Assembly: GCF_026191355.1 (NCBI RefSeq)
Contig: NZ_JAPHOQ010000010.1
Coordinates: 124,001-188,000, forward strand
Direction: 5' to 3'
DNA length: 64,000 bases
Source of the DNA: Legionella sheltonii
GTDB taxonomy: Bacteria > Pseudomonadota > Gammaproteobacteria > Legionellales > Legionellaceae
Shown: positions 34,044 to 43,550 of the stretch, piece by piece
Layout of the letters: the number at the start of each line of letters is the position of its first letter
Numbering within the stretch: position 1 is the first letter of the stretch
The notes under the pieces: model-generated
The model's database searches: none
What the model was told of the DNA's origin: nothing
The model's input: only the letters and a program-made list of their open reading frames with translations
Program-made: the position numbers and the translations under genes

Positions 34044-36248
34044 ATGGTTAGAGTAAAAGATACCGTTCCATTGTGCGAAGATGGAAGCATTGATGTTGAT
34101 TTATGGCTTCATCAATTAGGCGCAAAAGGCTATTTGGAAAATCTTGAACTCATTCGTAGCGCATGCACTCTCAGTCAGCTTGCAGGCCAAGAACATGCTA
34201 CAGAAACAGGTCATTCTTGTTTGCAACAAGGATTGATTATGGCGGATTTGCTTGCTGATCTTGAAGTTGATCCAGAAACGCTGGCTGCTGCAATTATTTT
34301 TGAAAATGTGCATTATGCCGATCTGTCTATTGATGACGTGTCTGAGCAGTTGGGTCCTAATATTGCGAAGCTGGTGAAAGGTATTGAGCGCATGAGCGCG
34401 ATGCACAGTTTTCAAGGATTAAATAAATACCCACAAAATAAGCAACAAATTGATAACATTCGCAAAATGTTATTGGCTATGGTAGATGATGTGCGGGCTG
34501 TATTAATCAAGCTTGCTGAACGTTTGTGTGTTTTAAGAACCGCCACTCATTTATCTGAAGAGTTACGCAAACAATTAGCTACCGAGGCAATGGAAATTTA
34601 TGCACCTTTAGCCAACAGGCTGGGAATAGGGGCGATCAAATGGGAAATGGAAGACTTGGCTTTTCGCCATTTACATCCTGAGGATTATAAAGCGATTGCC
34701 AAGGGTCTGAAGGCCAAACGCCTAGAGCGCGACAACTTTGTTAATACTATTGTTGCCCAGCTTAATGAACAAATTAAAGCAAGCGGAATAGATCATTTTG
34801 CTGTTTACGGTAGATCAAAACATATCCATAGTATTTATAAAAAAATGACGCGCAAGAATGTGTCGCTTGATGAAATTTATGATGCTACAGCGGTACGTGT
34901 CCTCGTAGATACCCAACCTCAATGTTATGAGGTCTTAGGTATGGTCCATACACTTTGGAAGCAAATTCCTGCTGAGTTCGATGATTATATTATTAACCCT
35001 AAAGCAAATGGCTATCAATCGTTGCATACAGCAGTTAAAGGACCTGAAGGTCGAGTTTTTGAAGTACAAATAAGAACATTTCTTATGCATGATTTGGCAG
35101 AAATGGGTGTTGCCGCACATTGGAAATATAAAGAGGGTGGTTTTAAACAGAAGCAAAGCCATGAACGTAAAATTGAATGGTTACGCGATGTATTGGCCTG
35201 GCATCGAGAAATGGCAAGTAATAAGGGGGTTCCCGAAAGTACAACCACAGAGTTTCTCGAAGATAGAGTTTATGTTTTTACTCCTGATGGTGATGTTCTT
35301 GATCTACCCCAAGGCGTTACTCCTTTAGATTTTGCATACCACGTACACAGTGATTTAGGACATCGCTGTCGTGGGGCTCGTATCAATGGCCATATCGTTC
35401 CATTGACTTATCAACTGAAAACAGGAGATAAGGTAGAGGTTTTGGCTGGAAAAGAAATCAAGCCATCTCGTGATTGGATCAATCCACACTTAAACTATCT
35501 CAAAACATCCCGAGCTAAAGCCAAAGTATTGCATTGGTTTAAAATGCAAGATTATGATCGAAACATCCAGGATGGACGTGAGTTATTAGATAAAGAATTA
35601 AAATCTTTAGGAATAAAATCCGATAAACTGAATGAAGTGACGGCGGCACTGCATTTCAAAAAGCTTGATGATCTGTATGCAAATCTTGGACGTGGTGATA
35701 TTAAGATAGGACAAATCATTAGTAAACTTGCTCCACCAGCAACCTCAGAACTCAATCTTGAGCGATTTGTTAAACCACAGGCCAAACCAGAAGTTACTGG
35801 GAGCGATCTTCGGATTGAAGGGGTAGGTAATTTATTAACTTTTATGGCTCGATGTTGCCAACCCGTTCCAGGTGATCCAGTTATTGGCTACATCACTGTA
35901 GGAAGAGGTGTGTCAGTACATAGACCAGATTGTCCTAACATTATCCATGCGAGTGAACACCAAAAGCAACGTTTCTTGCAAGTTACTTGGGGCAGTGCTA
36001 CGCGTGAAAACTATGTAGTGGATATTTTAATCAAGGCATTTGATCGTTCTGAGCTTTTAAAAGATGTCACCTCATTACTTGCCAATGAAAAAGCACATGT
36101 TTATGCGTTACAAACTCAAAGTAACAAACAAGAAAACATGGCATATATTACATTAACTGTAGATGTTGATGGTCTAAACAGCCTGTCTCGCCTATTAACA
36201 AAATTAGAGCAAATCCCGAATGTGCTTGAGGCACGAAGACAGCTTTAA
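34044..36248 (+). CDS. relA: GTP pyrophosphokinase RelA
   Basis: Ribosome-associated (p)ppGpp synthetase of the stringent response. In 734 residues: a hydrolase-like domain whose HD motif is lost (FENVHYAD where active enzymes have HDxxED), so it should be synthesis-only; a synthetase domain with YGRSKHIHSIYKKM, YDATAVRVLV and NPKANGYQSLHTAV; a TGS domain (VFTPDGDVLDLPQGVTPLDFAY); a zinc-finger-like region (MARCCQPVPGDPVIGY); and a C-terminal ACT domain. In Legionella ppGpp triggers the transmissive phase. The repeat element at 36265 lies just past the stop. Confidence 0.96.
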   Translation: MVRVKDTVPLCEDGSIDVDLWLHQLGAKGYLENLELIRSACTLSQLAGQEHATETGHSCLQQGLIMADLLADLEVDPETLAAAIIFENVHYADLSIDDVSEQLGPNIAKLVKGIERMSAMHSFQGLNKYPQNKQQIDNIRKMLLAMVDDVRAVLIKLAERLCVLRTATHLSEELRKQLATEAMEIYAPLANRLGIGAIKWEMEDLAFRHLHPEDYKAIAKGLKAKRLERDNFVNTIVAQLNEQIKASGIDHFAVYGRSKHIHSIYKKMTRKNVSLDEIYDATAVRVLVDTQPQCYEVLGMVHTLWKQIPAEFDDYIINPKANGYQSLHTAVKGPEGRVFEVQIRTFLMHDLAEMGVAAHWKYKEGGFKQKQSHERKIEWLRDVLAWHREMASNKGVPESTTTEFLEDRVYVFTPDGDVLDLPQGVTPLDFAYHVHSDLGHRCRGARINGHIVPLTYQLKTGDKVEVLAGKEIKPSRDWINPHLNYLKTSRAKAKVLHWFKMQDYDRNIQDGRELLDKELKSLGIKSDKLNEVTAALHFKKLDDLYANLGRGDIKIGQIISKLAPPATSELNLERFVKPQAKPEVTGSDLRIEGVGNLLTFMARCCQPVPGDPVIGYITVGRGVSVHRPDCPNIIHASEHQKQRFLQVTWGSATRENYVVDILIKAFDRSELLKDVTSLLANEKAHVYALQTQSNKQENMAYITLTVDVDGLNSLSRLLTKLEQIPNVLEARRQL

Positions 36249-36264
36249 GTGGCTGCCTGATAAA

Positions 36265-36420
36265 ATGGAACCTGGGTGCAGCGCAGCCATTGTGTTTCCC
36301 TTCTCCCCCCGTGGAGAAGGTGCCCGTATGGGCGGATGAGGGAATCCCTCACCCCAACCTCTCTCCCACAAGTGGGAGAGAGGAATTTCTTATAACCGCT
36401 GCACTGCACCCAGGTTCCAT
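36265..36420. repeat. 156-bp MITE-like element with terminal inverted repeats
   Basis: The ends ATGGAACCTGGGTGCAG (from 36265) and CTGCACCCAGGTTCCAT (to 36420) are exact inverses over 17 bp, and similarity continues a few bases further in. Inside are two hairpins: one around 36299-36320, within the inverse copy of the repeat found after lpd, and a perfect 12-bp stem CCTCTCTCCCAC / GTGGGAGAGAGG at 36358-36383. There is no coding potential and I cannot see a convincing target duplication. It lies between converging relA and the Mth938-like gene and could end both transcripts. Confidence 0.65.
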
Positions 36421-36428
36421 CTATATTT

Positions 36429-36797
36429 CTATTCAAAAATAAATCCTGCAACAACAGCACGGTGCTCACTCAATAATACATTATAGGTACGACATGCTGC
36501 ACCCACAGACATGCATTCTATACCTATTTGCTGTTGGGTCAGTTGATTCAGAATTGACAGAGGCAGGAGTTTTCCGGTATGTTCATGACCAATGATGATA
36601 ATTTCCGGTTTAAATTGCGTTAATAAGTTCATATAGTGTGCATCAATTTCTTCAATGGTTTTAATTGAAAGATCACTAATGATTTCTGTTTTAGAAATTA
36701 TTAAACTGCGTTCATAAACAATGGAATTAATCTGAATTTTGTTATCACTATAAGCTTGTACTGCGTGTAGTTCTGCTGACTCTAAATTGATGTTCAT
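36429..36797 (-). CDS. Mth938-like (DUF498/NDUFAF3-type) domain protein
   Basis: A 122-residue protein matching the Mth938-like fold: NSIVYERSLIIS, the strand PEIIIIGHEHTG, and the closing motif AACRTYNVLLSEHR followed by VVAGFIFE. In mitochondria the relative NDUFAF3 helps complex I assembly; the bacterial role is not established. It is divergent from alaC (about 60-base spacer) and its stop is 8 bases from the repeat element. Confidence 0.85.
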   Translation of the reverse strand: MNINLESAELHAVQAYSDNKIQINSIVYERSLIISKTEIISDLSIKTIEEIDAHYMNLLTQFKPEIIIIGHEHTGKLLPLSILNQLTQQQIGIECMSVGAACRTYNVLLSEHRAVVAGFIFE

Positions 36798-36856
36798 GGT
36801 TTAGAATGTTTAAATGAATTATAGATAGCTACAAGTATACTACAGAGGTCACTATT

Positions 36857-38065
36857 ATGAGTCAATTTCCGCGCATAAATCGTTTGCCACCCTATGTTTT
36901 TAATACGTTAACGCAATTAAAAACTGAAGCGCGGGCGCGTGGAGAAGACATTATTGATTTCGGTATGGGAAATCCTGATCAACCCACGCCACCTCATATT
37001 GTAAATAAGTTGATTGAGGCAGTACAAAGGCCAGATACTCATCGGTATTCTATGTCCAAAGGAATACCAAGGTTAAGACGGGCTATGGCCTCCTGGTATC
37101 AACGTAACTATGATGTACAGTTAAATAGTGAAACACAAATATTAGCTACTATTGGTTCAAAAGAGGGGTTAGCACATTTGGCATTAGCGATAAGTGGGCC
37201 TGGAGATACCATACTGGTCCCTGATCCAGCTTATCCTATCCATACTTATGGATTTATTATTGCTGGTGCTAATGTCAAACAAATTCCTCTGATTAATGAA
37301 ACTCAGTTTTTAGCGTCAATAGAGGATACAATTAATCGAAGCTTGCCCAAGCCTAAAGCGTTAGTCATTAATTTCCCTGCTAATCCAAGTACGCATTGTG
37401 TGGATTATCCTTTTTTTGAGCAAGTAATTGATCTGGCAAAAAAGCATAAAATTTGGGTGATTCATGATTTAGCTTATGCTGACATTGTATTTGATGGATA
37501 TAAAGCTCCATCAATACTTCAAGTACCCGGCGCTACTGATGTTGCCATCGAAACTTATTCGATGTCTAAGTCATATAATATGCCAGGTTGGCGCGTTGGT
37601 TTTGCTTGTGGAAATGAGGAACTCGTTGCTGCGCTTACTCGAATTAAATCTTATTTGGATTACGGTACGTTTACACCAATTCAAGTTGCTGCTATTGCCG
37701 CACTAGATGGTCCTGATGAGTGTGTGCATGAAATCAGGACACTATATGAAAAACGACGTAACATTCTTTGCGATGGTTTAAATGAAATTGGCTGGGAAGT
37801 GACTCGACCCAGAGCAACTATGTTCGTCTGGGCACCTATCCCAACTCATTATCAGCACATGGGATCACTTGAATTCAGTAAATACTTACTTAAAGAAGCT
37901 CATGTCGCTGTATCCCCAGGGATAGGTTTTGGCCAACAAGGTGATAATCATGTTCGTTTTGGTTTGATAGAAAATAAAGATCGTATGCGACAAGCATTAC
38001 GAAACTTAAAGGCATTGTTTCGTAGAGATGGATTGATTAAGGCCGAAGAAACATGCATGTTGTAA
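36857..38065 (+). CDS. alaC: Alanine transaminase AlaC
   Basis: PLP-dependent class I aminotransferase interconverting pyruvate and alanine with glutamate. The 402 residues match the AlaC (YfdZ) group: [49 protein letters not shown], and the PLP lysine in [15 protein letters not shown] near residue 238. AGAGG precedes the ATG. The RpfE-like gene starts 13 bases before its stop. Confidence 0.92.
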   Translation: MSQFPRINRLPPYVFNTLTQLKTEARARGEDIIDFGMGNPDQPTPPHIVNKLIEAVQRPDTHRYSMSKGIPRLRRAMASWYQRNYDVQLNSETQILATIGSKEGLAHLALAISGPGDTILVPDPAYPIHTYGFIIAGANVKQIPLINETQFLASIEDTINRSLPKPKALVINFPANPSTHCVDYPFFEQVIDLAKKHKIWVIHDLAYADIVFDGYKAPSILQVPGATDVAIETYSMSKSYNMPGWRVGFACGNEELVAALTRIKSYLDYGTFTPIQVAAIAALDGPDECVHEIRTLYEKRRNILCDGLNEIGWEVTRPRATMFVWAPIPTHYQHMGSLEFSKYLLKEAHVAVSPGIGFGQQGDNHVRFGLIENKDRMRQALRNLKALFRRDGLIKAEETCML

Positions 38066-38862
38066 TTGATTCAGACTGTAATTCTATTCCAGAAAGAATG
38101 AGCCCATTACACTCAGAAGGGAATGTGTTACTCAATTTTTTGTTGAGTCTTGGCTATGAACCTACTAATCCACCTTATGCTGATTTATTAAGACGATATC
38201 ATAATTTAGAAGGTGAGTGGTTCATAGTGACACCAGTTCACTGGGAAGCAACCCATAATGACGCGATGATCGTTGCCTCGGCTAGAGATTTACAGCTGGA
38301 AGAGAGTGAGTCGAGATCATGGTTTGACTTATTTTCACAGTATTTGGCAGAAGACGAGACCGTACTTTATTATCATGATGCGGAAACATGGTTGCTTAAT
38401 ACGAATAAAAAATATTCTTTAAATGCAAAACCTCCTCATCATTTATTGCACCAATCCTTAATGCCGGAATTAATTCAACTTGATAACTCGATGCATTGGC
38501 AGAAATTCATCACTGAAAGCCAAATGCTGTTCGCCTCTAGACCTAATCAGTCTTTAATTAATGGATTATGGGTTTGGGGGAATGCAAAACTTAATGAGAA
38601 AAAAACACTTAATATTTGTGTTGACACGCATCTTTTTTCATTCGCGACATTATGTAGTACTCAGGTTACTGTATATAGCCCAGAAATAAAGCTCAAGGAC
38701 TTTCAAATTTTATTACTCTCTGAGTTTTCAATACTAAGTAAGCAACATCAAGAAGAGTTAAACAAAATGCCGGTTCATTTGTATTGGAATAATACTGCTT
38801 ATTTGATGAGTAGCGGCAGGTGGTATGCTCGTTTATGGAGAAAAATAATTCATGCTAATTAA
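38053..38862 (+). CDS. RpfE-like protein of the COG4255 type
   Basis: A 269-residue protein resembling the RpfE family, distantly related to cofactor-independent phosphoglycerate mutases. Supporting signs are the ATHNDAMIV segment near residue 65, [14 protein letters not shown] near residue 175, and the ending [12 protein letters not shown]. In Xanthomonas rpfE lies next to recJ, as here, which supports the assignment. The function is unknown. It overlaps alaC by 13 bases and recJ by 11, so the three are one tightly coupled unit. Confidence 0.7.
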   Translation: MHVVIDSDCNSIPERMSPLHSEGNVLLNFLLSLGYEPTNPPYADLLRRYHNLEGEWFIVTPVHWEATHNDAMIVASARDLQLEESESRSWFDLFSQYLAEDETVLYYHDAETWLLNTNKKYSLNAKPPHHLLHQSLMPELIQLDNSMHWQKFITESQMLFASRPNQSLINGLWVWGNAKLNEKKTLNICVDTHLFSFATLCSTQVTVYSPEIKLKDFQILLLSEFSILSKQHQEELNKMPVHLYWNNTAYLMSSGRWYARLWRKIIHAN

Positions 38863-40594
38863 ACAACGCCCCAGACCAGAACTCATACTCGATTTACCTA
38901 ATGTGCCTGATGTACTAAGGCGAATATTTGCAAACCGGGGGATCAAAGAATCTTGCCAATTGGATAAACAACTCCAAACATTACTGCCTTTTGACAGCTT
39001 TAAAGGAATAAATGAGGCTTGTGTACGTTTAGAGAGCGCATTACGTGAACAGCATAGAATTTTAATCATTGGTGATTTTGATGCCGATGGCGCAACTTCA
39101 ACCGCACTTGCTGTTACTGCTTTACGCGCTATGGGGGCTCAATTTGTTGATTATTTGGTTCCTAATCGGTTTGAGTTTGGCTATGGTTTAACACCTCAAA
39201 TCGTTGAGGTTGCCAGTAAATGGAAGCCTGATCTCATTATCACCGTAGATAACGGTATTGCTAGTGTTGAGGGTGTGGAAAAAGCAAACCAGTTAGGTAT
39301 CGATGTTTTGATTACCGATCATCATTTGCCTGCAGATACTCTTCCTGCTGCCTGTGCTATTGTGAACCCAAATCAGCTGGATTGTAAATTTCCCAGTAAA
39401 TCGATTGCTGGCGTAGGGGTTATTTTTTACGTCATGCTGGCCTTGCGTAGACATTTGGTGAATGCCAATTGGTTCCATGAAATGAATATCACCGAACCTA
39501 ATATGGCCAGTTTTTTGGATTTAGTTGCATTAGGAACTGTAGCTGACGTAGTTGGGCTGGATCAGAATAATCGCATTATGGTTAATCAAGGTCTTTCCAG
39601 AATACGTCAAGGACAATGTCGTGTAGGAATTAGGGCTTTGATTGAAGTGTCTGGACGTGAGTGTGCGCGACTAAGAGAGTCCGATTTAGGTTTTGCTATT
39701 GCACCAAGACTCAATGCTGCAGGAAGATTGGACGATATGGCTTTAGGCATAGAATGCTTAATTACTACAGATCAGCAACAAGCTAGAAACTATTGTCAAC
39801 AACTCGATGAGTTAAATGAAGAAAGAAAGTTAATTGAAACTGAAATGAAAGAGCAAGCGATGCTTGCATTGGAAAAACTTGCTTTAAGTACAGAATATAC
39901 AAGTAATCATTTACCCATTGCGTTATGTCTTTTTGATAAAACCTGGCACCAAGGGGTTATTGGAATTTTAGCGGGACGAGTCAAAGAGCGATATCATCGA
40001 CCTGTTATTGCTTTTGCGGAAGTCAGTGAAAATGAATTAAAAGGATCTGCACGGTCTGTTCCGGATTTAAATATCCGAGATGTATTGGCAGCAATTGATA
40101 AGGATTATCCAGGGCTCATCAGTAAATTTGGTGGTCATGCTATGGCTGCGGGTCTGAGTATTCATCCAAACTCGTTTAAAGCATTTAGTGAAGCACTAAT
40201 TTCTGAAGTGAGTAAGCATATTGATTTATCTCAATGTGAAGGGGAAGTGCTTACTGATGGGCCATTGCAGCCTGAAGAGCTTAATATTGAGATCGCTCAA
40301 TTGATCCAGCAAGCGGGCCCTTGGGGACAGCAATTTGCTGAGCCTGTTTTTGATAATGTTTTTGAAGTGCTTGAGCAACGACTGGTGGGAAAAAATCATT
40401 TGAAAATGACTTTGGCAACAACACAAGGTGATCAACAGGTGGACGCGATCGCATTTAACATTGATCTAAAATCTTGGCCAAACCACAGAGTTAAATACAT
40501 CCATGCCGCTTATAAGCTTGATATTAATTTTTACCAAGGACGTACACGCTTACAATTACTTATTCAAGCGATGAATGCGGTAAATCAAAAATAG
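38852..40594 (+). CDS. recJ: Single-strand DNA exonuclease RecJ
   Basis: 5'-3' ssDNA exonuclease in recombination and mismatch repair. The 580 residues are the usual length. DHH-family motifs: IIGDFDADGATST near residue 70, IITVDNGIAS, VLITDHHLP near residue 150, LDLVALGTVADVV, and the DHHA1 motif GGHAMAAGLSI near residue 428. It overlaps the RpfE-like gene by 11 bases. A hairpin repeat follows the stop. Confidence 0.95.
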   Translation: MLIKQRPRPELILDLPNVPDVLRRIFANRGIKESCQLDKQLQTLLPFDSFKGINEACVRLESALREQHRILIIGDFDADGATSTALAVTALRAMGAQFVDYLVPNRFEFGYGLTPQIVEVASKWKPDLIITVDNGIASVEGVEKANQLGIDVLITDHHLPADTLPAACAIVNPNQLDCKFPSKSIAGVGVIFYVMLALRRHLVNANWFHEMNITEPNMASFLDLVALGTVADVVGLDQNNRIMVNQGLSRIRQGQCRVGIRALIEVSGRECARLRESDLGFAIAPRLNAAGRLDDMALGIECLITTDQQQARNYCQQLDELNEERKLIETEMKEQAMLALEKLALSTEYTSNHLPIALCLFDKTWHQGVIGILAGRVKERYHRPVIAFAEVSENELKGSARSVPDLNIRDVLAAIDKDYPGLISKFGGHAMAAGLSIHPNSFKAFSEALISEVSKHIDLSQCEGEVLTDGPLQPEELNIEIAQLIQQAGPWGQQFAEPVFDNVFEVLEQRLVGKNHLKMTLATTQGDQQVDAIAFNIDLKSWPNHRVKYIHAAYKLDINFYQGRTRLQLLIQAMNAVNQK

Positions 40595-40613
40595 AATGAG
40601 TGCTTATCTCCCC

Positions 40614-40654
40614 GTAACACCCTACTATGCTCGGGATGTAGGGGAGGGTGTTAC
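40614..40654 (+). repeat. Hairpin repeat after recJ
   Basis: A 10-bp perfect inverted repeat, GTAACACCCT and AGGGTGTTAC, encloses CTATGCTCGGGAT. That inner word also occurs in the repeats at 43.5 kb and 56.9 kb, so this is one member of a dispersed family. It probably acts as the recJ transcript end, although no T tract follows. Confidence 0.6.
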
Positions 40655-40741
40655 CTCGGCATCTGCTGCAATACGGTTATTTTTTTGCACAAAAAATTTT
40701 AGTTTCAGTTATAATCAGTACTTTTTAACCGAACAATCATA

Positions 40742-41725
40742 GTGACGAATATTCTGCTTTCTCCTTTGTCAATTGCTCCGATGATCGATTGGACCTACAG
40801 TCATTTTCGAGTTTTTATGCGTTTTTTGGCTCCTCATGCGCTTTTGTATACTGAAATGCAAACTACTGGGGCGATACAAAACAATCCTGTGCGTTCTTTG
40901 CAATTTAGTGCAAAAGAACATCCCATCGCACTTCAACTTGGTGGATCGGATCCTGATGCGTTAGCGCAATGCACTCAACGTGCTGAGCAAGAAGGATATG
41001 ATGAAGTGAATATCAATCTTGGCTGCCCTAGTGATAAAGTTCAAGCAGGACGTTTTGGTGCGTGTTTGATGAAAGAACCAAAACAGGTTGTTGATTGTAT
41101 TCATGCCATGCGACAAGCAGTAAGTATTCCTGTTACAGCCAAAACTAGAATAGGAATTGATCATCAAGACAGTTATGAATTTTTCAGTGATTTTGTACAT
41201 CAATTAGTTGAGGCTGGGGCACAAAAGATTATTGTTCATGCACGTAAAGCTTGGTTAAACGGTTTAAATCCAAAACAAAATCGAACAATTCCACCGGTTA
41301 ATTACGAGTATGTTTATCGTCTTAAAAAGGAAATTCCTGAAATTCCGATAGTGATCAATGGCAATATTTTGAATATAGGGGAAATTAAAGACCATCTTCA
41401 ACATGTTGAAGGAGTGATGCTTGGACGTTTAGCATGTGACAATCCTTTTCAAATAGCAACAATACATCAAACGCTTTATCCTGAAACTTCCGTGAGAACA
41501 CGCAGTCAGGTATTTAACTATTATTTGGATTATTTGCTGGATCAATACAGCAAAGGTGTATCACTTAGTTTACTAATAAAACCTATATTCAACCTTGCTT
41601 TTGGTTTACCTGGCGCCAGTCAGTGGAAAAAAAAGTTAATGCTGATTTTGCAGGATAAAAATTTAACTTTGTTTCAAGAGCTAAGCGAGTATCTTCAGAA
41701 TATTGAATTGCTTGCAGCGGTTTGA
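40742..41725 (+). CDS. dusA: tRNA-dihydrouridine synthase A
   Basis: FMN enzyme reducing uridines 20 and 20a in tRNA. The 327-residue sequence follows DusA closely: LSIAPMIDWTYSHFR, LYTEMQTTGAI, PIALQLGGSDP, VNINLGCPSDKVQ with the catalytic Cys in GRFGACLM, and IIVHARKAWLNGL. The start is GTG at 40742; there is no ATG before the conserved SIAPM segment. It is flanked by spacers of about 150-190 bases. Confidence 0.93.
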   Translation: MTNILLSPLSIAPMIDWTYSHFRVFMRFLAPHALLYTEMQTTGAIQNNPVRSLQFSAKEHPIALQLGGSDPDALAQCTQRAEQEGYDEVNINLGCPSDKVQAGRFGACLMKEPKQVVDCIHAMRQAVSIPVTAKTRIGIDHQDSYEFFSDFVHQLVEAGAQKIIVHARKAWLNGLNPKQNRTIPPVNYEYVYRLKKEIPEIPIVINGNILNIGEIKDHLQHVEGVMLGRLACDNPFQIATIHQTLYPETSVRTRSQVFNYYLDYLLDQYSKGVSLSLLIKPIFNLAFGLPGASQWKKKLMLILQDKNLTLFQELSEYLQNIELLAAV

Positions 41726-41911
41726 TGAATTGAAATTTATTTTTCTAATCGTTAACCGTTTCGTTACGCTAAGGAGTTTATTACCCTGACTGGCTGTCCT
41801 TTATGGATAAAGGCAAAAATCAAGATCTGACCCCTATATTTTGTAAAAATAATAAGTTACTGTGTAGCATATCCTGACAAGCAGGTCGGATCATATTATA
41901 AAGAGGGTTAT

Positions 41912-43396
41912 ATGCAAGATCGATTTTTTAAGGAAGCCAGCTCTGACTTTTCAATTTCACTCCCATCGCTGAGTTTGGAAGATTTACATCATTTACAGAC
42001 TTTATGTGATGAAGATATTGATATAAATACCTTGCTTATTCAAAAAATGCCTAAAACAGATTTACATGTTCACGCTGAGGCTGGCTTTTTGATTGATATT
42101 GAATTAGCTAAAACTATAGCGGAGCGTAATAATATCCCTTTTCCATATGATTTGATCGATGAACAAACCCAGCAATGGAAATTTACGGGTTCGGATGATC
42201 TCGATCAATTTATCAAAGACTTTCGACGTATTTCGAATCTGTTGAAAACGCCACAAGATATCGAAGATCTCACTTATGCATTTTATAAATATTGTTATGA
42301 GCATCATGTCATCTTCGCTTTGCCAGGAATATCCTGGATTCAATGTAAAGAACATATAACTTTTGTTGAATTTAACCAGGCCTATAATCGTGGCATCGCA
42401 CGTGGGATCAAAGAGTTTGGTGATGTCACCACATTAAGATTACGCTATTATCAAGAGCGACACATAGATCCAGAAGATTTTCAGAGCATATGGGGTACTA
42501 TTCAACAATATCCCAATCCGATGGTGACAACAATAGGCCTTGCAGGTGCAGAAGATGGGTTCCCTCTAGAGCGTTTTTTTAATTTTTTCGATGAGATCAA
42601 TCGTTATAGACAGCAAAAGGGTAATCCTTGGTATTTTATCACCGCCCATATCGAGCCTGAGGCACAGAAACATACCTTGGAAATTGCAAAACAATATCTT
42701 GACCGATTTGCCCATGGAAGAAATGTTGCCAATTATCCCGAACTCGAAAAAGCACTTAAATTTGACGGCATGACACTTGAACTATGCCCTTTAAGTGACG
42801 TTGCATTTTTCCCAAAATCGATACCCAATTTAAAATCTCATACTCAATTTCAAACTTTATTTAAAGATGAAATGATCTCTTTAAATTCTGATGACCCCGC
42901 ATTTTGTGGGCCAATTGATCAGGTATATCAGGCTGTTTTTAAAGAACTCGAATGCGACATGAAACTTTTATTCCGATGCACTTATAACGGTCTATTTGCA
43001 GTAGCACCTGGTAAATTAGAAGCTATGCATCGTTTCGCACCAGAAATGTATCAGGACCACATGTTATTCCTCAAACACAGCATGTTAAAGCTTAAATTTT
43101 TTGAACAATATTTTCATTTGTTACAAGAGATTAGAACAATAGATAATGAGTATCGCGAACTAAAAAAACGCATTTTGGGAATTAGCTTACACACACCCAT
43201 AAGTGAATTAAATCACCTCTCATCATCTCTTTTAAAAATTGGAAAAGAGACAAGTATCAGCTCATTAATAGATATAAAACAGGAAATTATCAGAACGTCT
43301 AAATTATTAGAAAAAAACACGTTGCAAGCTATAGAACAATTTGAACACAATTATCTCCTCTCACAAGAGCAAAACATCAGCTGTCTTGAACTATGA
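41912..43396 (+). CDS. Adenosine deaminase-like metal-dependent hydrolase with extra ends
   Basis: The core of this 494-residue protein carries the purine deaminase metal and catalytic motifs: TDLHVHAEAGF (His52, His54), GLAGAEDGFP, HIEPEAQ in the usual HAGE position, FAHGRN, LELCPLSDVA and LNSDDPAFCG. About 45 residues precede the core and a helical tail of about 110 follows, making it about 150 longer than bacterial Add. HAGE becoming HIEP keeps the catalytic-type Glu. Substrate is unknown: adenosine, a modified nucleoside or another purine. GAGGG lies 5 bases before the ATG. It stands alone and converges with the nucleoside-hydrolase-like gene. Confidence 0.75.
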   Translation: MQDRFFKEASSDFSISLPSLSLEDLHHLQTLCDEDIDINTLLIQKMPKTDLHVHAEAGFLIDIELAKTIAERNNIPFPYDLIDEQTQQWKFTGSDDLDQFIKDFRRISNLLKTPQDIEDLTYAFYKYCYEHHVIFALPGISWIQCKEHITFVEFNQAYNRGIARGIKEFGDVTTLRLRYYQERHIDPEDFQSIWGTIQQYPNPMVTTIGLAGAEDGFPLERFFNFFDEINRYRQQKGNPWYFITAHIEPEAQKHTLEIAKQYLDRFAHGRNVANYPELEKALKFDGMTLELCPLSDVAFFPKSIPNLKSHTQFQTLFKDEMISLNSDDPAFCGPIDQVYQAVFKELECDMKLLFRCTYNGLFAVAPGKLEAMHRFAPEMYQDHMLFLKHSMLKLKFFEQYFHLLQEIRTIDNEYRELKKRILGISLHTPISELNHLSSSLLKIGKETSISSLIDIKQEIIRTSKLLEKNTLQAIEQFEHNYLLSQEQNISCLEL

Positions 43397-43485
43397 TGCA
43401 AGACAGCTCCCATAATATAAAAATGAATCCGGTTCAAGGCAGACCAAAACACAGATTTATGAGTTTATTGACGCCAGGGTAATGC

Positions 43486-43534
43486 AACGAAGAATCTCCT
43501 GATTTGGAGATCCTTCGCTACGCTCGGGATGACG
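43486..43534. repeat. Dispersed hairpin repeat between converging genes
   Basis: GAAGAATCTCC and GGAGATCCTTC form a stem with one mismatch at 43489-43516, followed by CTACGCTCGGGATGACG. The same words appear at 56.86-56.93 kb and in part at 40.6 kb. It lies between the deaminase-like gene and the end of the large minus-strand gene and may serve as their common transcript end. Confidence 0.6.
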
Positions 43535-43550
43535 TTTCTCCCTATTGAGT

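Noticed and set aside
34116-34415. Minus-strand open frame in relA
   Set aside because: It is fully inside relA, rich in rare amino acid patterns and without a start signal.
34044-36248. Bifunctional Rel/SpoT-type synthetase-hydrolase
   Set aside because: The HD hydrolase motif is replaced by FENVHYAD, as expected for a synthesis-only RelA.
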